DNA from: an uncultured Bacteroidales bacterium
GTDB lineage: Bacteria > Bacteroidota > Bacteroidia > Bacteroidales > F082
Direction: 5' to 3'
NCBI GenBank assembly: GCA_947307415.1
Contig: CAMZJA010000001.1
Coordinates: 124,001-188,000, forward strand
Length of the DNA: 64,000 bases
In this document: positions 54,892 through 62,987 of the stretch, in pieces
Position numbering within the stretch: position 1 is the first letter of the stretch
Layout: the number at the start of each line of letters is the position of its first letter
The notes under the pieces: model-generated
The model's input: only the letters and a program-made list of their open reading frames with translations
Database searches by the model: none
What the model was told of the DNA's origin: nothing
Translations under genes and position numbers: made by a program

Positions 54892-54902
54892 AGATTATTA
54901 AC

Positions 54903-54973
54903 GTTATTAGTCGTCATTCCTTAGCTGGCGCTTTGCTTCGCAAATCAAGGCTAAGTCATTGACGACTAATAAC
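54903..54973. repeat. hairpin element A5
   Basis: Ends GTTATTAGTCGTCA / TGACGACTAATAAC, perfect 14-bp pair; core A reversed. Lies between the convergent M13 and DUF1846 genes. Confidence 0.9.
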
Positions 54974-54995
54974 TTTTAACTCTAAACTTTAAACT

Positions 54996-56456
54996 TTATT
55001 TCTTCACGGGGTCGCAAGTCAACCCGATTCCTAATTTCTTGAAAATCTTGCGGTCGACTTCGGGGAGCATTACAGTGCTATGTACCTGACAACCATTGAG
55101 TTGCGGAAGCATATCAAGAGCTTTCTTGCAGTTCTCGTCCCACAACGAGAGCATTGACAGTGCCACGAGGACCTCGTCGGTGTGCAGACGCGGGTTTTTA
55201 CCGTTGAGGATATCGACTTTAGTCTTCTGGATAGGCTCAATCATAGCCTGAGGGATGAGCTTCACCTCATGGCCGATGCCTGCGATATGCTTGGTGGCGT
55301 TGAGAATAAGTGCGGCGCTTGAGCCAAGCAGTGCGCTGGCGTGTGCCGTGATGATGGTGCCATCTTCCAGCTCGATGGCGGCTGAATGTTCGTTCTCCTG
55401 CTCCTTGCGTTCCTTCGCCGCGATGGTGGTCTTGCGGTCGGCGGTGGTGATCTTAGCCTGCTTCATCAGCAATGCTATCTTGTTGATCTCGTTCTCGCTG
55501 CCCTTGCCTGCCGCAAACTCGCAAAGCGCTGTGTAATAACGTCTTATGATCTCATCTTTCGACGCTGCGCAACACACATCGTCGTCGCTCAAGCAGTAGC
55601 CGGCCATGTTGACGCCCATGTCGGTAGGCGATTTATAAGGATTTTCACCGTAAATTGACTCGAAGATAGCATTCAAAACAGGGAAAATCTCGATGTCGCG
55701 GTTGTAGTTAACGGCTGTCTCGCCGTAAGCCTCGAGGTGGAACGGGTCGATCATGTTCACGTCGTTGAGGTCGGCGGTGGCTGCCTCGTAGGCGATGTTT
55801 ACCGGGTGTTTCAGCGGGAGGTTCCAGATCGGGAACGTCTCGTATTTGGCGTATCCGGCTTTGATGCCGCGTTTGTTTTCGTGATACAGCTGGCTCAAGC
55901 ATACTGCCATCTTGCCGCTGCCCGGTCCCGGGGCGGTGATGACGACGAGCGGACGTGTGGTCTCGACATAGTCGTTGCGGCCGAAGCCCTGGTCGGAGTC
56001 GATGAGAGCCACGTTATTCGGGTAGCCTTCGATAGTGTGATGATAATAAACCTTAATGCCCAGTCTTTCCAAGCGACGACGGTAAGCGTCGGCGCTGGCC
56101 TGACCGTTGTAGTGTGTTATGACGACACTGTTGACCACGAAGCCGCGGCTCATAAACTCGTCGCGCAAACGCAACACATCGACATCGTAGGTGATGCCGA
56201 GGTCGCCACGCACCTTGTTCTTCTCGATATCGACAGCGCTGATGACGATGACGATCTCCGCCACGTCGGCGAGCTGCATCAACATCTTCAACTTGATGTC
56301 AGGCTGGAAGCCAGGTAAAACACGACTGGCATGAAAGTCGTCGAACAACTTCCCTCCGAATTCCAAATAAAGTTTGTCGCCAAATTTCGCGATACGTTCC
56401 TTGATGTGTTCCGACTGGATTTTCAGGTATTTCTCGCTATCGAACCCGTATTTCAT
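54996..56456 (-). CDS. DUF1846 family protein
   Basis: 486 aa, full-length member of DUF1846 (N-terminal MKYGFDSEKYLKIQSEHI; DLGITYDVDVLRLRDEF; the P-loop-like ITAPGPGSGKMAVCLSQLYH near residue 180; HLEAYGETAVNYNRDIE). Structures exist for the family, but the function is not established. Cytoplasmic, no signal. Promoter TATTTTTG at 56485-56492, back to back with that of the C25 gene. Confidence 0.88.
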   Translation of the reverse strand: MKYGFDSEKYLKIQSEHIKERIAKFGDKLYLEFGGKLFDDFHASRVLPGFQPDIKLKMLMQLADVAEIVIVISAVDIEKNKVRGDLGITYDVDVLRLRDEFMSRGFVVNSVVITHYNGQASADAYRRRLERLGIKVYYHHTIEGYPNNVALIDSDQGFGRNDYVETTRPLVVITAPGPGSGKMAVCLSQLYHENKRGIKAGYAKYETFPIWNLPLKHPVNIAYEAATADLNDVNMIDPFHLEAYGETAVNYNRDIEIFPVLNAIFESIYGENPYKSPTDMGVNMAGYCLSDDDVCCAASKDEIIRRYYTALCEFAAGKGSENEINKIALLMKQAKITTADRKTTIAAKERKEQENEHSAAIELEDGTIITAHASALLGSSAALILNATKHIAGIGHEVKLIPQAMIEPIQKTKVDILNGKNPRLHTDEVLVALSMLSLWDENCKKALDMLPQLNGCQVHSTVMLPEVDRKIFKKLGIGLTCDPVKK

Positions 56457-56484
56457 AAGACTAAAATTTTATCAATACGGGATG

Positions 56485-56565
56485 CAAAAATACGAAAATT
56501 ATTAAGACCAAAAAAATATTTTTTTACAAAAATCACACCTTATTAATGTTTTTTAAGTATCTTTG
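56485..56565. promoter_or_regulatory. divergent promoters DUF1846 / C25 peptidase
   Basis: Minus TATTTTTG 56485-56492; plus TATCTTTG 56558-56565, about 37 bases before the peptidase ATG. Confidence 0.6.
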
Positions 56566-56601
56566 CACCAATTTAATATCATTTAAAATTTTAAATTTAT
56601 A

Positions 56602-59571
56602 ATGAAAAGATTTACCTTTTTTATCTTATTGGTTATGAGCGGTTTGCTCGCTATAGCCCAAAACAACAGAATTGATTTTCGCAATGAAACGAAAGCGGAA
56701 ATAACACAAAGCAGCTTCCAGACGCTTCGAGCCACATTCAGCTACAACTCGCTGGAAAGCGCTGAAATCGCAACAGAAAGAGGCGTTTTTTCAAGTATCA
56801 TGCTTGAAGGCACCTATCCTTCGGGAGATATAGGAAGTCCTGAGCTGCCAGCCACCCATGAGCTTCTGGCGGTGCCGTTTGGCGCAACGCCGACGGTGTC
56901 GGTAATCAGCTATACCTCAAAGGATTACAACCTTTCAGACTATGGCATCAACACCATTGTTCCACGCCAGCCTTCGGTGAGAAAAGATCAGAATATCGAG
57001 GATATGCCATTCATTTACAATGAAGAGGCTTATCAGACAAGAGGTCTCGCAGTAGAACCAGAGGCAAGCATTGAGGTGCAGGGCACCATGCGCGGCATCA
57101 GAATCGGCTCGTTGACAATCAACCCGGTGAGCTACAACGCAAAAAGCAACACCATCCGTGTGTTTAACGACATCGAGGTGGAGATCAACTTCGAAGGCGC
57201 CGACATCGCCGAGACCGAGCGAATGCTGGTGAACACCTACAGCCCTTATTTCGACATCGTTTACAAACAGATGTTCAACTACCGTCAAATCATGGATGTT
57301 TACGACGACCATCCTGACCTGATGGCATATCCGGTTCACATGATTGTGATTACACCTGAGAACTATGTCTCGACATTACAGCCATGGCTCAACTGGAAAA
57401 TCCAGAAAGGCTTCGATGTTCAGGTTCACACCACGGCTCAGGCCGGCGGCAACTACAACGCCATCCAAAGCTATGTGCAGAACCTTTACAACACAGGTGT
57501 TAGCCAAGGTGCCACACCGACTTTCTTGATTCTTGTAGGCGACACCGGACAGATTCCTGGAAAAACCAGCGGCACCGCCACACAGAAAGTCACCGACCTG
57601 TATTACGGATCAGTTGACGGCGACTATTTCCCTGACATGTTCTACAGCCGTATGTCGGCAGAAAACACCACCCAGCTGACTAACATAGTCAACAAGATTT
57701 TGCAATATGAGCAATACACCATGCCAGACCCTAGCTATCTGAACAACGTGACGCTCATCGCCGGCTGGGACAGCTACTGGACCAACTACGTCGGAAAACC
57801 AACCATCCAATATGCGATGAATTATTATTACAACACTGCACACGGTTTCTCAAATGTATATAACTATCTAGGTAATCCATACACCGGCTGCTACAACTCC
57901 TTGGGTACAGGCACTGGCTTTGTAAACTACACAGCTCATGGCTCAGAAACAAGCTGGTCAGATCCGTCATACACCATTTCCAACGTAAACTCATTGTCAA
58001 ACACCAACAAGTATTTCCTCGCAATGGGTAACTGCTGTTTGACGGGTAATTTCGGTCACACCACAGCCTGCTTTGGTGAGGCTATGATTCGCGCCGAAAA
58101 CAAAGGTGCTTTTACATACATTGGCTCATGCCCTTACACTTATTGGTATGAGGACTATTACTTTGGCGTTGGAGCAACCAACACCTTCAGCACCATGCCA
58201 AACATCAACAACACAGCGACAGGCGTTTACGACGGAGTTTGGATGGACGACACCTACAACACCGTGTCATCTATGACATTCCTCGGAAACATTGCGGTTT
58301 GCTATGCATATGCAGGCAATTACCAGACCAGTATCAATGCGACATATTACTGGCAGGCTTACCATGTGCTTGGCGATGGCTCCATCATGCCTTACAGAGT
58401 TAATCCTACAGCAAACACAGTGAGCCACGCCACGGAGTTCCCTGCCGGAGCGACAAGCTTCACCGTCAACGCTGAGGCAGGATCATACGTGGGAATATCA
58501 CAAAACAACGTGCTTCTCGGCGCGGCATTGGTGCCGGCAGCAGGTAGTGTGAACGTGCCAGTGACGCCAGTGACATCAGGCCAGGTGAAGATTGTGGTGA
58601 CCAAACCACAGCGTCAGCCATACGTCGCCGATATAACTGTAAGCGGCAGCGCTCCGACAACTTACACCGTCTCAGCTACAGTCAACCCGACCAACGCCGG
58701 AACAGTGACAGGTGCCAACACCTACGCGCAAGGAGCTCAATGCACACTCACAGCGACCGCCAACGAGGGTTATCAGTTTGTTAACTGGACAAAGAACAGT
58801 CAGGTTGTTTCAACCAACGCATCATACACATTCACTGTAAACGAGACCGCAAACTACGTCGCCAACTTCGAGGCTTTGACATATGCCGTGACAGCTACAG
58901 CCAACCCTACAAACGGAGGAACTGTGACAGGCGCCAACACCTACAACTACGGAGCGCAGTGCACCTTGACAGCCACGGCAAACACCGGCTACAACTTCGT
59001 AAACTGGACGAAGAACGGAGCAGAGGTCTCAACCAACGCTACATACACCTTCACAGTGCATGCAGCAGAGGCATACGTCGCCAACTTCGAGCTCCAGACA
59101 TTTGAGGTGACAGCCATAGCCGACCCTGAAAACGGCGGTGAAATCACAATAATAGGTGACAATACATATGGATCCTCAATTACAATAACAGTTGAACCGG
59201 CAGAGAACTTCGTCTTCGAATACTGGACAGAGAACGACATCATCATTTCAGATGAGAATTTATATAACATTAATTTCTTAGCAGAAGACCATTACATTGT
59301 AGCACATCTGCGCGACGTCACAAGCGTGGTCGAGAACATGCTTCAAACCTTGAAGATCTATCCTAACCCGGTGAACGACAAGCTCTTCATCGAGGCACAG
59401 GAGACCATCAGCAATGTCGAGATTTACAACCTCACAGGCGCCATGGTCGTAAGCCAGGAATGCAATTCCGACAAGGTCGAGATGGAAGTCGGCGAGCTGC
59501 AGAGCGGTGTCTACTTCATCAGAATGACCTCCGCAAACGCCACTGAGACAAGACGTTTCGTGAAGGAATAA
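56602..59571 (+). CDS. T9SS-exported gingipain-family (C25) cysteine peptidase
   Basis: 989 aa. Signal peptide (ending LAIAQ, residue 20) and a pro-region to about 225. The C25 catalytic domain has His in NYTAHGSETSW (about 443) and Cys in AMGNCCLTGNFG (about 476). An Ig-like domain follows, then three InlB/Listeria-Bacteroides-type repeats of about 75 residues (YTVSATVNPTNAG, YAVTATANPTNGG and a diverged third), and a T9SS sorting domain (KIYPNPVNDKLFIE to the end). Surface or secreted protease for host proteins. Cleavage specificity not deducible. Confidence 0.92.
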   Translation: MKRFTFFILLVMSGLLAIAQNNRIDFRNETKAEITQSSFQTLRATFSYNSLESAEIATERGVFSSIMLEGTYPSGDIGSPELPATHELLAVPFGATPTVSVISYTSKDYNLSDYGINTIVPRQPSVRKDQNIEDMPFIYNEEAYQTRGLAVEPEASIEVQGTMRGIRIGSLTINPVSYNAKSNTIRVFNDIEVEINFEGADIAETERMLVNTYSPYFDIVYKQMFNYRQIMDVYDDHPDLMAYPVHMIVITPENYVSTLQPWLNWKIQKGFDVQVHTTAQAGGNYNAIQSYVQNLYNTGVSQGATPTFLILVGDTGQIPGKTSGTATQKVTDLYYGSVDGDYFPDMFYSRMSAENTTQLTNIVNKILQYEQYTMPDPSYLNNVTLIAGWDSYWTNYVGKPTIQYAMNYYYNTAHGFSNVYNYLGNPYTGCYNSLGTGTGFVNYTAHGSETSWSDPSYTISNVNSLSNTNKYFLAMGNCCLTGNFGHTTACFGEAMIRAENKGAFTYIGSCPYTYWYEDYYFGVGATNTFSTMPNINNTATGVYDGVWMDDTYNTVSSMTFLGNIAVCYAYAGNYQTSINATYYWQAYHVLGDGSIMPYRVNPTANTVSHATEFPAGATSFTVNAEAGSYVGISQNNVLLGAALVPAAGSVNVPVTPVTSGQVKIVVTKPQRQPYVADITVSGSAPTTYTVSATVNPTNAGTVTGANTYAQGAQCTLTATANEGYQFVNWTKNSQVVSTNASYTFTVNETANYVANFEALTYAVTATANPTNGGTVTGANTYNYGAQCTLTATANTGYNFVNWTKNGAEVSTNATYTFTVHAAEAYVANFELQTFEVTAIADPENGGEITIIGDNTYGSSITITVEPAENFVFEYWTENDIIISDENLYNINFLAEDHYIVAHLRDVTSVVENMLQTLKIYPNPVNDKLFIEAQETISNVEIYNLTGAMVVSQECNSDKVEMEVGELQSGVYFIRMTSANATETRRFVKE

Positions 59572-59587
59572 AGATCTTTATCAAACA

Positions 59588-59615
59588 AAAAAAGCGGCAA
59601 GTTTGCCGCTTTTTT
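59588..59615. terminator. bidirectional terminator C25 / pnuT
   Basis: Stem AAAAAAGCGGCA / TGCCGCTTTTTT with loop AGTT, between convergent genes. Confidence 0.9.
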
Positions 59616-59617
59616 GT

Positions 59618-60190
59618 TTATTCAGAAACCATCTTTCGCCATTTGAAATAGCCGAACACCGCAATCACCACGTAAAGCGCGTAAAGACTGGCTTTGAATG
59701 GGATGTCTTTAAAGAAATAAAGTCCGCAGGTGACCACGTCGACGGCAATCCAGATGAACCACTGCTCGAGATATTTGTGAGCCAAGGCCCATATTCCGAT
59801 GATGCTCAAGGCTGTGGTGAAGCTGTCGGCAATAGGCACATTGCTATTGGTGAAGTTGCTGAGTATCAAATAGATAACGAACCACACCAAAGCAATTATC
59901 CCTAGCCAAGGTAATATAAGTTTCTTTGGAAAATGCCTTATCGGCAGTTCTTTTTTCTCGGCCGAGCCCCTCACCCATTTCCAATATCCGTAAACCGTCA
60001 TGGCGAGGTAATAAAACTCCATTCCGCAGTCGGCGTAGAGGCCTTTCTGGTAATAAAGCACTATGCCAAGCGCCTGCATCATGAAGCCGACGAGCCACAT
60101 CCAGACACTGGCTTTATATTCAAAAAGAATATAAGCGAGGCCGAGGATAGTGGTGACTATGTCGAGCCAATGGTTAGCGAGGAATTCCAT
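59618..60190 (-). CDS. pnuT: PnuC-family transporter, probably thiamine (PnuT)
   Basis: 190 aa, seven transmembrane segments of the PnuC fold. Trp-rich motifs include VWMWLVGFMM and the YGYWKW segment. Co-transcribed 3 bases after the TonB receptor under the TPP riboswitch, which points to thiamine rather than nicotinamide riboside. Imports the vitamin across the inner membrane by facilitated diffusion, trapped by later phosphorylation. Confidence 0.88.
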   Translation of the reverse strand: MEFLANHWLDIVTTILGLAYILFEYKASVWMWLVGFMMQALGIVLYYQKGLYADCGMEFYYLAMTVYGYWKWVRGSAEKKELPIRHFPKKLILPWLGIIALVWFVIYLILSNFTNSNVPIADSFTTALSIIGIWALAHKYLEQWFIWIAVDVVTCGLYFFKDIPFKASLYALYVVIAVFGYFKWRKMVSE

Positions 60191-60193
60191 GAT

Positions 60194-62575
60194 TTAGAAT
60201 TTCAATGTAAGGTTAGCAATCATGTTGAAGCCCGCAGCAGGCTTGAAACCTATCTGGTAGTAACGGTTGTCGTTAGGATGGCCGTAGCTGTCGCAGATAG
60301 CCGAATAGACCCAGCCGCTTGACGCGTAATGGCGGTCGAAGATGTTGTTGAAATTGATTCTGAAGATAGCTTCCTTCACCACTTTTTTAGGTTTGAGTGT
60401 GTAGCCAAGGCTGATGTTAGCCACAGAATGCTCAGGCAGCGAGCGGTCGATGTTCTCGGTGTTGTCGAGATACATCCTCGAGACGTAGTTGGCATGCCAT
60501 GTAGCTTCAAAGCCCTTGTGATGGAAGGTTACGAAGCCGTTCAAAATTGTCGATGGCGAGAATGCGAGAGTCGAGTTGTCGTAATGAATTGTGGTGAAGT
60601 TGGTCTCACTGTCCCAGTCCTCGACCACCTCGTCGAAATCTTTGATTTTATTTTTGCTGAAAGCGGCATTGCCTTCTATTGTAAGCCAAGGAGTTACGTT
60701 ATATCCAGCTTCCAATTCGATGCCTTCTCTGTAAGAATCTTTGACATTCGTTGTCAAGGCTTCGCCTATGTCGCTCACCGCTCCGGTCTGCACAAACTGG
60801 TCGGTGTAGTCCATGTAATAGAGGTTAGCGCCGAAGTGCACTCTGTCGTTGTCGAAGGTGTAACCAAGCTCGTAATCAACAAGTTCCTCCGGACGCGGTG
60901 CAGGATACGAGCCGTTGTCGGTGAAGTTGTTACGTTCAGGCTCACGATGGCTTTGCGCCACTGAGAAATAAGCGCCATGCTCATTCTGATGCCAGCTGAT
61001 ACCCGCTTTCGGGTTCAGAAAATCATATTCTTCGTTGATATCCAGGAGCTGGTTGCAATAGCCGCTCTCTTCCATATAAAACTTATCGTTCTTGCCTTTT
61101 GTCTTGTAATAAACGGTACGCATCTGCACGTCGCTGAACACGTCGAAGTTCTCTGTGATATGGTAAGCCGCCTTCACGAAATAGCTGTAGTCGATCTTCG
61201 AGGCGTCGCTGTCGTAATATTTATAAGCGCCGTCAGCGAGATACTTATTGGCCACGTCTTCATTGGCGATGTAGGTGACATAGCCGAAATGGTTACCATC
61301 GAAGTTCTGATATGAGATGCCGCTCATGACATCGAACTTTTCGTCGTTGTATCTTGTGAACCACACGCCGCCGTAGGTGTCCTGACGGAGACCTTTCTTG
61401 CGGACGAAGTCGGTCTTTTTCACCACATTACCTTCCGAATCGGTATATTCCATGCCGAATTTCGAGAGTTTGTTGTTCTGGCGGAACTCCTCATAGAAGC
61501 CATAGCCGTAGGTATAGCGCAGCGACACTGTCGTCGACCAGTTTTCGTTGATTTCCCAAGCCATCGAGAGGATGTTATGATCTTGCCAGAAATTGTCGGT
61601 GGTCTTGTCCCAATAGCTGCCGTCGTTGAGTTTATAACGCTCGGTGACGTATTTGCCTTTGGCGTCTTTCACGAAATTGCCGTTATCGTCGGTGACGAGA
61701 TATTCGTAAAGGTTGTTGAACTGGCCCAGACCGGCATTATACATGTCGCAGTATGTCTTGATGCCTGTGTTTTCACCGAAGGTGCCGTCCATGATGCTGA
61801 GGTCGTTGTTTCCAGCAACCACGCCGTTCCAAGCCTGGCCTGTGTTTTCGAAGTTTCCGATGTTTTTATAACGGATCTGGATGTTGTTGTTCATCCAGGT
61901 GATGCCGCCATAGTAGCTTCCGCTGCGTCCCGATGTACCGTGGATGAATCCGTCGGTGCTTGTCTCGTGGTAAGCGCCGTCGACGACTAGATGGTTCCAG
62001 AGCAGACCTGTCGACACTTTAGCACCGAAGTTGAGGGTGTTGAACGAGCCGTACGAGCCTGTTATCTCCGCGCTCGGACGTAACGATGGTGCTGCCGACG
62101 ACAGCGAGATGGTGCCTCCGAAGGCGCCGTCGCCATTGGTCGAGGTTCCCACGCCACGGCGAATCTGCACCGAGCCAAGGAATGAGCCGTAGCTGTTCAT
62201 GTTAGCCCAAAACACGCACTGATCCTCTGGCGAGTTGAGCGGAATGCCGTCGAGTGTCACGTTGATACGTGAGTCGCCGGCGCCACGGATACGCATGTAG
62301 GTGGTGCCTGTGCCGAGGCCGTTCTCACTCCAGGCGATGATGCCCGGAGTCCTGGCAAACAGGAACGGAAGCTCCTGCCCCGTCTTGGCAAACTCGTTGA
62401 GTTCCGTCTTCTTGATGTCCGACACGGCATAAGGTGCGTTCTTCTGCACTCTCACACCGCTGACAACCACCTCGTTGAGCATCTCAAAATTGATGGTGTC
62501 GTTGACATTTTCATTCTGCGCATTCACATTTGCTGCAAAAAATAGCGCAGCGATACAAATAAAAATTCTCTTCAT
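60194..62575 (-). CDS. TonB-dependent outer-membrane receptor, thiamine-type
   Basis: 793 aa. Signal peptide (residues 1-19, ending ANVNAQ). Plug domain with VVSGVRVQKNAPYAVSDIKK (TonB box region), GTGTTYMRIRGAGDSRINVTLDGIPLN and VQIRRGVGTSTNGDGAFGG. A 22-strand barrel follows, ending in the aromatic terminus LTLKF. Imports its ligand with TonB energy. The riboswitch and pnuT in the same transcript indicate thiamine or its phosphates. Confidence 0.92.
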   Translation of the reverse strand: MKRIFICIAALFFAANVNAQNENVNDTINFEMLNEVVVSGVRVQKNAPYAVSDIKKTELNEFAKTGQELPFLFARTPGIIAWSENGLGTGTTYMRIRGAGDSRINVTLDGIPLNSPEDQCVFWANMNSYGSFLGSVQIRRGVGTSTNGDGAFGGTISLSSAAPSLRPSAEITGSYGSFNTLNFGAKVSTGLLWNHLVVDGAYHETSTDGFIHGTSGRSGSYYGGITWMNNNIQIRYKNIGNFENTGQAWNGVVAGNNDLSIMDGTFGENTGIKTYCDMYNAGLGQFNNLYEYLVTDDNGNFVKDAKGKYVTERYKLNDGSYWDKTTDNFWQDHNILSMAWEINENWSTTVSLRYTYGYGFYEEFRQNNKLSKFGMEYTDSEGNVVKKTDFVRKKGLRQDTYGGVWFTRYNDEKFDVMSGISYQNFDGNHFGYVTYIANEDVANKYLADGAYKYYDSDASKIDYSYFVKAAYHITENFDVFSDVQMRTVYYKTKGKNDKFYMEESGYCNQLLDINEEYDFLNPKAGISWHQNEHGAYFSVAQSHREPERNNFTDNGSYPAPRPEELVDYELGYTFDNDRVHFGANLYYMDYTDQFVQTGAVSDIGEALTTNVKDSYREGIELEAGYNVTPWLTIEGNAAFSKNKIKDFDEVVEDWDSETNFTTIHYDNSTLAFSPSTILNGFVTFHHKGFEATWHANYVSRMYLDNTENIDRSLPEHSVANISLGYTLKPKKVVKEAIFRINFNNIFDRHYASSGWVYSAICDSYGHPNDNRYYQIGFKPAAGFNMIANLTLKF

Positions 62576-62631
62576 TTTTTGAATTTTAATTAGTTTGTTA
62601 ATAAATGTGAAGGGGAAAAATCGGTAATATC

Positions 62632-62700
62632 CATCCCTACGCCGGCATTACCCGGATCAGGTTTTAGGGTATCATCTCAGCCCCAAAGGAGCACCCCTTG
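62632..62700 (-). promoter_or_regulatory. TPP riboswitch (THI element)
   Basis: On the minus strand: GGGGTGCTCC, GGCTGAGATGATACCC, CCTGATCCGGGTAATGCC and GGCGTAGGGATG, in order, the conserved thi-box core with the CTGAGA and GATCCGGGTAATGCCGGCGT pieces. The -7 box TATCTTTG at 62711-62718 starts the RNA only a few bases before it. Controls the receptor-pnuT operon. Confidence 0.96.
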
Positions 62701-62750
62701 AATTTCGCTGCAAAGATACAAATTTTCTAATAGATGTTGAATTAATTTTT

Positions 62751-62825
62751 AGTCTTTAGTCATCATTTTTCGGCTGCCACCTTTCTTCGAAAGCTGAAGG
62801 CCTTCAAAATTGACGACTAAAGACT
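62751..62825. repeat. hairpin element B5
   Basis: Ends AGTCTTTAGTCATCA / TGACGACTAAAGACT with one mismatched pair; core B reversed. Within the roughly 410-base gap 62576-62987, which also holds the riboswitch, element C2 and a promoter. Confidence 0.88.
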
Positions 62826-62838
62826 TTTTAATCAGGGT

Positions 62839-62916
62839 GTCATTTCGAGCGTAGTCGAGACCCGAGCGAAGCAAGAGCATTCGCCAGAGGCGAATAAATC
62901 CTCCAGTCGAAATGAC
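62839..62916. repeat. family C element, copy C2
   Basis: Ends GTCATTTCGA / TCGAAATGAC and inner hairpin ATTCGCC AGA GGCGAAT (62879-62895), as in C1. Confidence 0.88.
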
Positions 62917-62987
62917 GGATTAATAATTATTGTTAAAAACAAATGTTTTCAATTTTTTTTTAATTTTGCAAAAATAAATTTCAAACT

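Noticed and set aside
32204..62825. CRISPR array
   Set aside because: The repeats are scattered, palindromic and not regularly spaced; no cas genes.
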